Of a stretch of DNA of 64,000 bases, positions 44,780 to 56,502 are shown piece after piece; positions within the stretch are counted from its first letter, which is position 1, and the number at the start of each line of letters is the position of its first letter. The translations under genes and the position numbers were made by a program. The DNA is from Triticum aestivum. Taxonomy: Eukaryota > Streptophyta > Magnoliopsida > Poales > Poaceae. The stretch spans positions 373,182,081 to 373,246,080 of the forward strand of contig NC_057798.1 of the NCBI RefSeq assembly GCF_018294505.1. The letters are read 5' to 3'. Under the pieces are notes generated by a model. That model made no database searches, was not told the origin of the DNA, and was given only the letters and a program-made list of their open reading frames with translations.

Positions 44780-45600
44780 ATTTTAATGGCTCCAGATCAA
44801 TAAACCTCCTCGATAACATATGGTCCTTCCCATTTGGAGAGAAGTTTGCCAGCAAAGTATCTGAAACAAGAGTTGTACAAAAGAACATATTATCCATCCT
44901 TAAACTCACACTTTTGGATTCTCTTTTCATGCCATCTTTTAACTTTTTCCTTAAATAACTTGGCATTTTCATAGGCTTGCGTTCTCCATTCATCTACTGA
45001 GCTGATATCAAATAACCTCTTCTCACTAACAAGTTTGAAATCATAGTTGAGTTCTTTAATTGCCCAATATGATTCATGTTCTAACTCAAGGGGCAAATGA
45101 CAAGCTTTTCCATAAACCATTTTATAAGGAGACATACCCATAGGATTTTTATATGTTACTCTATAAGCCCAAAGTGCATCATCTAATTTCTTAGACCAAT
45201 TCTTTCGAGACCGATTGATAGTTTTTTGTATATTAACTTTATTTCTCTATTTCTAAGTTCAACTTGACCACTAGACTAAGGATGATAGGGTGATGCAATT
45301 ATATGGCTGCCATCATATTTAGGAAGCATTTTATAGAAAGCACCACGAATAAAATGTGAACCACCATTAGTCATTAAATATCTAGGGACTCCAAACCTTG
45401 GGAAAATGACTTCCTTGAGCATTTTAATAGAGGTGTTGTAATCAGCACTACTGGTTGTAATAGCTTCTACCCACTTAGTAACATAATCAACAACAACCAA
45501 AATATGTGTATACCCATTAGAGGAAGGAAAAGGTCCCATGTAATCAAAACCCCAAACATCAAATGGTTCAACAACAAGAGAATAGTTCATAGGAATTTCC
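44780..45600 (-). pseudogene. int: integrase remnant of element C
   Basis: The minus strand reads FDYMGPFPSSNGYTHILV (first D), RYLMTNGGSHF where the second catalytic D is changed to N, then a stop after SPYHP, and, in another frame, MGMSPYKMVYGKACHLPLEL and the C-terminal part. Several stops. Upstream parts are deleted. Confidence 0.82.
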
Positions 45601-45618
45601 TGACGCTTACCAATATTG

Positions 45619-46678
45619 ATTTATTTATTGATTGTCTTCCTTATGAGTGGCGGTCGGGGACGAGCGATGGTCTTTTCCTACCAATCTATCCCCCTAGGAG
45701 CATGTGTGTAGTACTTCGTTTCGATAACTAATAGATTTTGCAATAAGTATGTGAGTTCTTTATGACTAGGTTGAGTTCATGGATTATACACACTCTCCCC
45801 CATCCACCATTGCTAGCCTCTCTAGTACCGCGCAACTTTCGTCGGTACCATACAACCACCATAAACCTTCCTCAAAACAGCCACCATACCTACCTATTAT
45901 GGCATTTCCATAGTCATTCCGAGATATATTGTCATGCAACTTTCCATCGTTCCATTTATTATGACACGCTTCATCATTGTCATGTTGCTTTGCATGATCA
46001 TGTAGTTGACATTGTATTTGTGGCAAAGCCACCGTTCATAATTCTTTCATACATGTCACTCTTGAGTCAATGCACATCCCGGTACACCGCCAGAAGCATT
46101 CACATAGAGTCATATTTTGTTCTAATTCTTGAGTTGTAAGTAAATAAAAGTGTGATGATCTTCATTATTAGAGCATTGTCCCATGTGAGGAAAGGATGAT
46201 GGAAGCTATGATTCCCCCACAAGTCAGGATGAGACTCCGGGCAGAAAAAATTAAAAGAGGCCATAAAAAAAGAGAAAGGCCCAAACAAAAAAATGAGAGA
46301 AAAAAGAGAGAAGGGGCAATGTTACTATCCTTTTACCACACTTGTGCTCCAAAGTAGCACCATGATCTTCATGATAGAGAGTCTCCTATTTTATCACTTT
46401 CATATACTAGTGGGAATTTTTCATTATAGAACTTGGCTTGTATATTCCAATGATGGGCTTCCTCAAATTGCCCTAGGTCTTCGTGAGCAAGCAAGTTGGA
46501 TGCGCACCCACTTAGTTTCTTCTTTGAGCTTTCATACACTTATAGCTCTAGTGCATCCGTTGCATGGCAATCCCTACTCACTCACATCGATATCTGTTGA
46601 TGGGCACCTCCATAGCCCATTGATACGCCTAGTTGATGTGAGACTATCTTCTCCTTTTTGTCTTCTTCACAACTACCG
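45619..46678 (+). mobile_element. Gypsy fragment G (3' internal region)
   Basis: Contains blocks I recognise from the non-coding 3' interior of abundant Triticeae Gypsy families (CTCTCCCCCATCCACCATTG, GGCAAAGCCACCGTTC, ACCGCCAGAAGCATTCA). It has no reading frame, ends at the LTR of F, and begins at the deletion joint with C. Confidence 0.55.
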
Positions 46679-46989
46679 TCGGGGGCGATGCTGATTCCCG
46701 CCAACACCTATGGGGACAGGGCCCCTTTTCGGTTCGGTGGGGGGCGGAGAGCGCACAAAGAGCGGATCGAGGCAGTGCACGCGGGGGGGGGGGATTTTTA
46801 CCCAGCTTCGGACCGCACGGATGCGTAAAACCCTACTGCTGCTTGTTTGTGTATATTGGATTCTTGCTCAGGAGCGATGGACGCTGCCAGACTGAGCGTA
46901 AGAGTGTCTCTGGTGTTGAACGAGCCGAGCTGGCCGAGTCCCTGAACTCCCCGACCTTCGGAACCCCTTCTACGTTGCGCTTGGGCCTC

Positions 46990-46998
46990 CTTTTATAC
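46990..46998 (-). promoter_or_regulatory. TATA box of the F LTR
   Basis: GTATAAAAG on the minus strand within GAGTATAAAAGGAGG, a strong plant core-promoter match. Confidence 0.6.
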
Positions 46999-47447
46999 TC
47001 AAGGGGTCACCGACAGGGGGAACGTAGACAAGAAGGGTAAAAATGGAAAAGGATGTGGTAGGTGTAGCTACCGCTACTGTGGATACAGTGCACCCTACCT
47101 AACTCTGACGGCAGGGGACAAGGGCATTAAATGCCTGTCTGAGTCTCCTAAACAGTGCAAAAGGTGACCGTTAGGAGCCCCACCGTTTGCCACGATGGGC
47201 TTCTCTTCATCTCCGCTTGCCACCACATACCCCTAGCTGCACGGCCTCCCGCCACGTGCGCTCTGGGAGAGTCCTAGAGCGACACGTTAGCAGGTGAGCT
47301 GGAGCGCGGGCACGTAGTGGGGGTTTCCCGTGGCAAGCTCCTTGTCGCGGCCGTCGTCTTGTCGCGTCCGGAAGCTTGTCGCTCGCCGGATCTTGCCGGG
47401 ACGCAGGGCGCATCGCGGCAAGCTTTCTTGGTATGTCTTGAGTGGCC

Positions 47448-47596
47448 TTCCCGGCAAGCTCCTCTTGCCGGGGTCTTGTTTCTTCCCGGCAAGCTCCTCT
47501 TGTCGGAGCCTTGGTTGGCCTTCCCGGCAAGCTCCTCTTACCGGGGCCTTGGTTTGCCTTCCCGGCAAGCTCCTCTTACCGGGGCCTTGGTTTGAG
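47448..47596. repeat. 35-38 bp minisatellite in the F LTR
   Basis: Four units starting at 47448, 47483, 47521 and 47559 with TTCCCGGCAAGCTCCTCTT and then CCGGGGYCTTG. The last two units are identical. Confidence 0.9.
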
Positions 47597-47749
47597 TACT
47601 TTGTTCTTGAATGGTCTTCAAGGGAACCATGGAGGGTCCTGGCGGTCACCCGGCAAGCCTTGCCGCGAGGCGCTGCAACTGCCCGTGCACGAGTTCGGGG
47701 TAATAGGGTACCCCTACTCTAGTACACCGACAGGAGCCCCCGGGCCTGG

Positions 47750-48229
47750 TGATGGGGTCATGTACCTAGGGTAGGGTCATGAACCTGATCTAAGTACCTT
47801 ACCCAAGGACACCCTTAGAAGAGGTCGCCTTCCAGTCGACCAACGAAGGACTCACTCGACTGAATTGAAGGACTCGACCACGAAGACTCACTCGACCACC
47901 AGGAGGTCAAGAGGCACTCTGCACTGCAACGGCCTGTAATTAAGTAGGCTTTATGATAGTAAAGACACTTTATGTGGGGCGTTTCCAGTAACGCCCTAGA
48001 CTTAACTCACCTTAAACCCTCTCTTACGTGGGCTGGCTGGGGTCCTGGCGCACTCTATATAAGCCACCCCCCTCCACAGGTAGTGGGGTTCGGCACCTTG
48101 TAACTCATATACTCATAATCCACTCGACCGCCTCCGGGCTCCGAGACGTAGGGCTATTACTTCTTCCGAGAAGGGCCTGAACTCGTACATCCCTTGTGTT
48201 TACAACCTCTCCATAGCTAGGACCTTGCC
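47750..48229 (+). repeat. element E 5' LTR, first part
   Basis: Starts TGATGGGGTCATGTACC, with TATATAA at 48056-48062. Interrupted by element D, with the target duplicate TTGCC at 48225-48229. The last part is at 60798-60844; total LTR length about 527 bp. Confidence 0.82.
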
Positions 48230-51200
48230 TGTCAGGACCCCGACTCAATGCCACATCGATCTAGCATGTAACACCTCATATCACTTTGCGGCCTCACGCA
48301 CGGTATTCCCACGGGTGTCGCCTTACCTTTGCCCGGGACCGTTTGCGCCTTTTGGCACACGTATATGACAGTGTTGCTAGCATCCATATGATAAGGAGCC
48401 TGGGCTGACATGGCTAGTCGTAAACCCAAAGTGGCACAGACTTACAGGGACAGGCATCCATGACCCAGCATCGAACGTGTCGGTCATCAGCGAGTGAATC
48501 CAGGCTGTAGCACTGGGCTAGCAGGACTCCGGTGAACCGGGCTGTAGCGGGCTAACAGGACTCCGGTATTCATCGTGTGACATTTCCCCGAAGGGACAGA
48601 CACAGGAACGAAGAAGGACACATGCCGGCCAGCCTAAGTGTTCCGGAGCAGTAGCAAGCTACCATGGCTCGGTGGAAACACTAGGAGACATTTCCCGGTA
48701 AGAGAGGCTACTAAAGATAAACAACTAGATAGTCAGATCCCACACATACCAAGCATTTCAATAACATACACACAATATGCTCGATATGTGCAATACAACA
48801 TGGCATCACAAAATGACTCTACGACTCAGTAGTTTATTCATTAGGCTCCGAGGAGCGAGATATTACAAACATGGGTCTTATGACCCAACAATCAGAGCAT
48901 ACAAGTCAAAGCACATGCGGAAGCTTAACATGTCTGAGTACAGACATCTATAAATGAAAAAGGCTGAGAAGCCTGACTATCTACCAGATCCTGCCGAGGG
49001 CACAAGATCGTAGCTGAGGTAACAAGCTAAACGTCGAAGTCCACGTGGAACTACTAGTGAGACTGAAGTCTCTCTGCAAAAACATAAAATAGGCAAACGT
49101 GAGTACAAATGTACCCAGCAAGACTTACATCAGAACTAACTACATATGCATCATTTTCAACAAGGGGATGGTGGGGTTTAACTGCAGCAAGCCAGCTTTG
49201 ACTCGGTGGCTAACCTGAACTACGACTGCAAGTAACTCTTTTGAGGTGGCGCACACGAGTCCACATATCCACCATATCAATACACCACTATGGATCCGCT
49301 CCCGTCTCCCTACGAGAACGCCATCCATAGCACTCACGCTTATCTTGCGTATTTTAGAGTATCCACTTTCACTTGTCTATGAACTGATATAAGCAACCCA
49401 GAAGTCCTTTTCCGCGGACACGGCTATTCGAATAGATCATATTAACCCTGCAGGGGTGTACTTCTTCACACGCGCTCTCACCACTTACCGCCGTTTACAC
49501 GACATGTACTCGGCAACCTTCAAGCGGAAGCCCAACGTGGGTGTCGGCCACGGCCTGCCTAAACACTCAAGTCTCTAGTCCAGGTTTATCGCCTATTCGG
49601 GTTCCATCCATGAGGAGATCCGGCCGGAGTTTCGCTCATAGCCCCAAACGATGTGAACAGGGTTCCGTGACACCAAACGGGCGCCCGGTTTACCCGGCCA
49701 CGTGCCTACCGCATCACAGCCCACCCCTACGGCCAGCGCTGCGCACGGCCTCCAGCATACTACAAACACCAGAAACTACTTGCAACTCCTGGACAGAGGA
49801 CAAGGGTGATTAAGAAGCCGAGAGGGTCCATTGGTTTTGGGCCCAATGCGTGGTAGTAGCTGAATCATGGATCACAAACACAGAACTCAGTTCCTGAGGA
49901 CGGCTGCAATGAGACAACCCACCATGTACTCCTACATGGCCTCTCACCGCTACCTTTATCAATTCGTGTTCACACACTTAGCTCACACACAGTAGGACAT
50001 GTTCACACACCTCTGATTCATCCCCGATGAATCAGACCTGACTCAACTCTAAGCAATAGCAGGCATGACAAACAAGCATGAATGAGTAGGCACAACAGGG
50101 CTCAAACAACTCCTACTCATGCTAGTGGGTTTTATCTATTTACTGTGGCAATGACAGGTCATGCAAAGGATAAAGGGGTTCAGCTACCGCAGCAAGTAAC
50201 AGATGAATCGATGTTGTCCTAATGCAGTAAAAGAGAGCAGGAGCGAGAGAGTAGGATTGTATCAGAATGAACAAGGGGGTTTTGCTTGCCTGGCACTTCT
50301 GAAGATAATATTGAGTCTTCATCAGTGTCAACGATCACATCATCGGTATCGCGTCTATCGAGAGGGGACAAATACCGGCAACACAGTAAGGAACACAATC
50401 AATGCAATGCACAATATGATGCATGCTCATGACATGGCAATATGAATGTGTTTTGAGCTAATGCAACTAGCAACAGATTAAATGAAGTTGGTTTGAATAT
50501 AATATTCAAATTCAAACTCCATATGTGATTATTCAAATGCCATTTAATTGATTTGTGCTAAACAGCAGCTATAAGTTGTTCTATCATGCATGAAAATGGT
50601 ACAGATGGATTCCTTGAATTTTTCTGATAATTTTTCATATATAAATTATTTAATTTGGAGCTACGGTTGAATTTCTATGATTTTTAGAAGTTTATATAAT
50701 TTTCTGGAATTATAAATCATTTCCTAATTTATTTTAATTCCAGAAAGGAATTATTGCGTCAGCATGACCTCATGCTGACCTCAGCAGGTCAACGGGCGCC
50801 GTCCAGGTCAAACTGACCTGTGGGACCCATATGTCAGCGTCACAGTTAGTTAACAGGGGGTTATCTGCTTAATTAAAGGATTAGGGGGGGTCGGGGCCCA
50901 CTGGTCAGTGTTAGTGGCTAATTAGGTTTAGTTAATGGCCTGGGGCCCACACGTCAGTGAGAGAGAGGGGAGGGTCAAACCCGGGTCAACTCGCCGGAGT
51001 TGACCCGAGGCTCGTCGCCGGCGAGGCCAGGGACGGCGGAGAGCGTCGGGATTCGCCCTCCGATGACCAAAAGAGCGACGGAGGGGCTCTACGGGATGCC
51101 CAGGCCCGCGCGCATCTAACAGGGCCAACGGGAGAAGCTAGGGTGGCCGGAGGCGACGGCAATCATGACGACAGCGGCGGCCGGAGTTTGGGTGGTGGCG

Positions 51201-52521
51201 GGTTTGGCGCTACGAGCGGTGGTTTGGCGCGCTGAGGGCACTAGGGAGAAGCTCTTGCTCCTACGCATCCAAAGGAACGGACGGGAGGCCGCGGGGTGGC
51301 CGGAGTTGAGCACGGCGTCGACCTCGGCGGCGGCCGGAGCTCGGGCGAGCTCGGGGTCGGGGTTAGGGAGCACGGCAGGAGGAGCTGGGGCGTGCTACGG
51401 ACTCCTGAGATCGCGGTGAGCACGTCAGTGGGCTCGGATACGAGCTGGGGTGGCTGTGGCCACGGCCACGCCATGGCCGGCGGTGAGAAACTCTCGGCCG
51501 CGGTGGAGGAAGAGGCTAGGGTATGAGTGCGAGCTTGAGGGAAGGGGGAAGAGGAAGAGGGGCTCACAGTGGACTGGACGGAGGGGTCGGCGAGCTCGGG
51601 GAAGCTTCTGCGACGGCGAATTTACGGCGGCGATCTCCGGGCACCGGGGATGAAGACGACGATGCTCCGGTCGACTGGGGCCTCCTCTGGTCGCGTGCGT
51701 CGGTGTGCAGCTCCATGGGGTCGGGACGGAGCTCCTGAGCTCATCGGAAGGGCGAGGGGTGGCCGGTGGCTATGGATGCGATGGCGGCGCCCTCCGGTGG
51801 CTCTCGGTGGTGCTCCAAATCGAGAGAGGGAGAGAGCCAGAGCGAGCAGAGAAAGGGATAGCGGTCGGGGACGACTCCGTGGCGTCGCTAGAGGGCTCGG
51901 GGAGGAAGCAGGAGGTGGCCAGGGGAAGCAGGAGGTGGCGCGCGCGGCGGCGTCGCGGTGTCTGTCCTCCTGGTAGGGAGGAAGGCGACAGGGGGGGGGT
52001 GGAGATGGGCTGGGCCGTGCTGCTGGGCCAGGTGGGCTACCAGGTGAGCGTCAGGTAGTCCTTCTCTCTTTTATTTCTGTTCTGTTTCTCTTTTCTATTT
52101 CTGCAATTTGTTTTCGATTTGATTTAAAATATCAAATCATTTTATAAAATCCTGGAAATAATTATGGGTGCTTTCTGAATTATTTCAGTGACCCTTAACA
52201 ATTTCCAACATTTATTTGAACATTTAAATTATTTATAGTATTTAAAAGCCCAAAGTCAAATACAATATGGTTTATTCAAAAAATCCAAAAATGTCTTGGA
52301 AAAATATCCATCATCTCTGGATATGGTTTTCACCCTTTTCCAGTAATCATGAACATTTTTGCAAACCAATTTGGGTTCTAGGAAAATATTTTGAAGTTGA
52401 ACCTATTTGCAATGCTTTGGTGCTAGGGCTTGGTCATCCCCATTTCAAATTTCATAAAATTTAAACATGTTGCATAGATGCTAAAACAAAAACAAACAAG
52501 GGCTGATCTGGGGCTGTGACA
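48230..52521 (-). repeat. element D 3' LTR (4292 bp)
   Basis: The LTR is unusually long. It has a GC-rich stretch at about 50.95-52.03 kb with many overlapping open frames on both strands, none conserved in a coding-like way between the two LTR copies. Two GGGCCCAC sites lie at 50894 and 50943. Confidence 0.93.
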
Positions 52522-55500
52522 GCTCACCCCCACTAAACAAAAATCTCGTCCAGAGATTCAAGCGTAGGGTAAGGTGAAGGGGGAAACGCAGACTAGCACC
52601 ATCTTCACGATCCAGGTTGCACTTCATAGGAACGTTGTTTCGATCACCATCTTTGTCTTGTCGTCTAGCTCTGAGAGATCCTGCCAACATGACATGGAGG
52701 GAAGAAGGAGACTCTAAAAGGGTCAATCTTCTCGAAGATCGAACAACTCAGGATTAACTCGCGGAATGAGACATAGCAACATCTCTCGAGCTGAGGGACG
52801 AAGCACACATCCATAAGAATGGAGTGAGGCAGATGACGAAGGTTCACTAGGTAGACAACAATTTCACGCTTAAGAAGGTGGTAAACGATTGTCAACGTAG
52901 CGAGGAGTTAAGTTGACATGACACCATAATGATGCACCTTAGGGAAGGTGACTCGAAGATAAATCCCCTTAAGTGGCAAGAAGAATTACTTTTGATACCG
53001 AGATCATTGAAACTCTTTATACCAGCCTAAGGCAATTCTTGAGTGATCGTTTGGAGGGGTTCGGTAGAATGGCATACTCGGACTTGGATGATGTGGATTA
53101 CCTTGTTGAAGACAACGCAATGGATGAATTTGCTTATCACCAGAAATGGAAGAGACCCATGGTAGAATGACACATTGGCGGTGCAAGCTGGGAACAAAAT
53201 GCAAATGCTGGGAATGATTCTGGTAACTGGGGAAGAACCCAACAATAGAGAGTGAATTCACTGTGGAAGTGGTTATAGCATAACCGACGAGACTAGGAGC
53301 AATCCCGGTTAGTGCCGGCGATAATACCTAGCGCTTGTGCGTGCTCTCAAGAACTTGAGCATTTCCACATTCATCAAGGTTTTATCAACAACCGCGTCAA
53401 GGGTGCTGACAACACAACATACTACCATGATGAATAGCGATGGACGATGCAGATGCGAAGGAGGATAACACTTTCTCAGATTTCACCTTAGCGAGCCAAA
53501 GAACAAAATCTGGACGATCGACCGAGAGACATTTAGCATTCCGCTTCTAATGTTCTCCTTGATGTGCTAGTGTATCCCATTCATAGATATGGTTTGATAA
53601 CTAGAACATCAAGTAAAAGGTCGGACTTCGGGAGCAATAGAATCCATAAGGAACAGTTACGGAGGTAAATCCTACGAAATCCTTATGGGGAGGTGGCCAA
53701 CTTCTTCAATCAAGATACTACAATAATAGGTCTTTCGGCTGGGTGTGTTGGCCATGACATCCACTTTACCGGTTTTCGGGGGACCAATATTATAGTTCTT
53801 AGGGAAATGTTCCAACCATCATATCTGCCTGAGATTCAGCTCTGGTTGGTGTTAGGATATTCCAGGCTCATCGAGTCTTAGGAAGAAAAATGAAAGTTTG
53901 CAACACAAATCGACGAGATGACGTTGCGAGATTCTCGGGGAATGAACTACGATAGTAAGCTCCAAAACATGAGCTGGTTCTGCTACAAACATGTGAACAC
54001 GTTGTCCCAGACAAGCATGCCCACATGGTAGTCTTACAATAAAACACTACCGAGTTCTGGTTGGGAACCATCAGCGAGGATATCGAAGTTCTTTCATAAG
54101 TACGGATTAGCTCTTATGACGATACTCCTTCTCCTTGAACAAATCAGTCAGTGGCTTGGTGTGCTAGGATACACATATGGATTGAAGGTTGCAAGTCTCC
54201 AGACCACAGAATACTTCGCACGTGTGCATGACTGACTTGCGATGATTCCAGAGGAAGCAACATTGACTTTCTCGAGTCCACGGCGGCAACTTGCATCAAA
54301 TGCACATGAACTAGAGGAAGTCACTTCTTACATCCGAACATATGCTTCATGAGCTAGCATGAACAAATGCTTTCAAAAGTTTCCAACACTAGCTTAATGT
54401 TCAGCAAAATTATGGGGAAGACAAGGATGTTGTCAATGGGCACAACAACAATTCATCTGGGTTTCCTTTTAAAAGGAATTCCATAGTTAAGTGAACACGG
54501 TGATAGCATTGGTCAGACCAAAGATGTAATGGTGTATGCTCGAGGGATCAACCACGAATAAGACAACATTACGAGCATCGTTGGTACTGATTTGATTTGA
54601 CGATAGCCCACACTCAAATCAAAGGTTGGATAAAATGATAGGTCCATTAACTGATCACGAGGTTCAGTCGATGAAAATATCAACTTTCTTCAACACACAT
54701 ACAAGACATCCCTTATAATGAACTATATCGGACAAGCTTCTATCTTCCAACTCTCCAAGTTGATGCATAGCCTAACCAACTAGCTCAGGGGTATCCAACA
54801 CGGATTCTTGGAGAAAGGGTGGTTTACAGGAATAAACCAACTTGATCACGAACTCAACATAGCGGTCAGATGACAACCTGGTAATACTTCCGAGAAGATA
54901 TTCGGAAAATCACGAACCACCGATATGTTACTAAGATCGAGAACAATCTTGCTTTTCAGGGCAAGATGATATGATCAAATGAGTGAGGACTTGACACAAT
55001 CCTAACTCATTGATCGAAGGGTGCACCGAAATAAGAACTAGATAGCACGATCAGTCTTAGGGTGACGATTCAATAATCAATATGCTGAGAATGAGGTTAT
55101 CGTCCATTTAACTACCAAGCAACGAGGTTGCTGGGAGTATTGATTTCACACATCACAATTCATTTGCCGGTATTCCGGTTGCATCAACACGAGGGCCGAG
55201 GAATGACTAGTGATGGTGAGAAGTATCACTACGTCAAAATTCATGAGAGTTGGTGCAGTCCTCATGACAATTCTGACATAAAGGGGGTAATATTCCAAGG
55301 TAGAACAGAATCAAAAGCTGGGCTGGCATTTTGATCTGCGGAGCACAATTGCTTTAACCCAATCCTAGATATGGATGAGGTACTGGAGTTTGTTTCTCCA
55401 AGTCATTCAGGACAGAATGGCTTGGCGGACCACAAGAGTAATAAGCATTGATAACACGAATGCACAATTACTCCTGACTATCAATTGATAGACGAGGGTC

Positions 55501-56502
55501 AGAAGACAACTAAAGAGGGACAACTCAAAGGAACATACAATTTTCTGAGTTGTGGATGCATGGTTAGCATGTCGAACGAATTCCACATATTTCTTCCGGA
55601 TAACCCATGCAGAAAGGTAGAACTGGCAGACTCACAATGTAGAATCGAGAACCCATCGAGAGCACTCTGATTGTGATCTTTCAATCAGCGAGGAACATCT
55701 GCCATAAGCGGTTCATGGTATTTGGAAGAAGGATGTACCACGAACCTCGAGGACTATCGCAAAGGTTACTAATATCCTAAAGGCACTAGCAATTACTATC
55801 AACATGAAGTAGGTAGAGTGAATCTCGGGTTCAAGAACCCAGGAACAGAATACCTATTACTAAGTAGCATCACGGGATGCTTTCGAGAATGATGGCCAGA
55901 ATCATCACACTGGGAACACAAATCATGGCTAATTACTAGATGATCCCCTAAGACACCTAGGGTCATAATAATAACTCCAACATAAAGGTTGAGGCAGTAG
56001 AGTACTTCAGCTCAACAATTTGTGTGATTAACCTGGCCTAACAGACATTGAAACCGGAGAAAAAGGATTTTGCAAATGCATCAGACTCTTTAGAAACCTG
56101 GGATGACTCGGACAGCATAACGGCTATAAATGCTCGGAAAAGATTTGAGACATTCACAAAAATGGTGGCATAACCACTCAGAAGCACAATATCACGGTTT
56201 CGAGATCAACAATTAACATACGGAAGCAGTAAAAACTGAACAGAGGCTTAAGTCCAAAAATCTTATAAATCTACGGATTAGTAATACGTGATCCTGATAG
56301 AAAGAAGAGATAGCCTAGTTCTTAATCCCCGTAGAAGAGAAGATGATGACTCAGATCAGAGGGCCATGAGGTATAAGGAGTAAAAGAGCCTTACGTTCCA
56401 TCCCACAATCAATTCCCTTACATATAACTAAGAATTTCTAGACTCAACTTCGACCAGTTTGGCTTGGTAATCCTACAGGCAGTCAAGCTCTGATACCAGC
56501 GC
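52522..56502 (-). pseudogene. pol: decayed pol interior of element D
   Basis: On the minus strand, fragments of a Gypsy pol can be read between many stops and frameshifts: VVRDFPNIFSEVLPG (about 54925-54880), resembling the VVxDFPDVFPEELPG segment before RT, and FDLSVGYRQIKSVP (about 54625-54580), resembling DLRSGYHQIKIRPED. LESLDEIFV-like sequence lies at the 3' end (52540-52570), where chromoviral pol ends. No frame longer than about 85 codons remains. D therefore cannot have encoded its own recent movement. Confidence 0.7.
56487..56498 (-). other. primer-binding site of element D
   Basis: TGGTATCAGAGC on the minus strand, complementary to the 3' end of plant initiator tRNA-Met. It fixes the orientation of D. 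Confidence 0.9.

Larger units (their letters stand above)
42203..45618 (-). mobile_element. element C: truncated Athila-type Gypsy, internal 3' part
   Basis: ACTCCCCCAAGCT at 42203-42215 is the polypurine tract on the minus strand. Going up in coordinates (backwards in the element) come the 3' non-coding region, the coiled-coil ORF (43786-44309) and the integrase (44780-45600). Similarity to B stops abruptly at about 45618, inside the start of integrase. The 5' LTR, gag, protease and RT are missing, so C was cut by a deletion that joined it to fragment G. Confidence 0.85.
46679..47731 (-). repeat. element F 3' LTR (about 1053 bp)
   Basis: On the minus strand it begins TGTCGGTGTACTAGAG at 47731 and ends near 46679 (GCCCCCGACG, where GACA is expected, so the last bases are mutated). 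The polypurine tract GGCCCGGGGGCTCC lies just outside at 47732-47749, so this is the 3' LTR of a minus-oriented Gypsy. The rest of F must lie beyond element E, outside the window. Confidence 0.7.

Noticed and set aside
50928..52058. Several frames of 70-135 codons in the GC-rich part of the D LTR
   Set aside because: The two LTR copies differ here mostly by amino-acid-changing substitutions in the frames checked, and the frames overlap on both strands; no sign of coding constraint.
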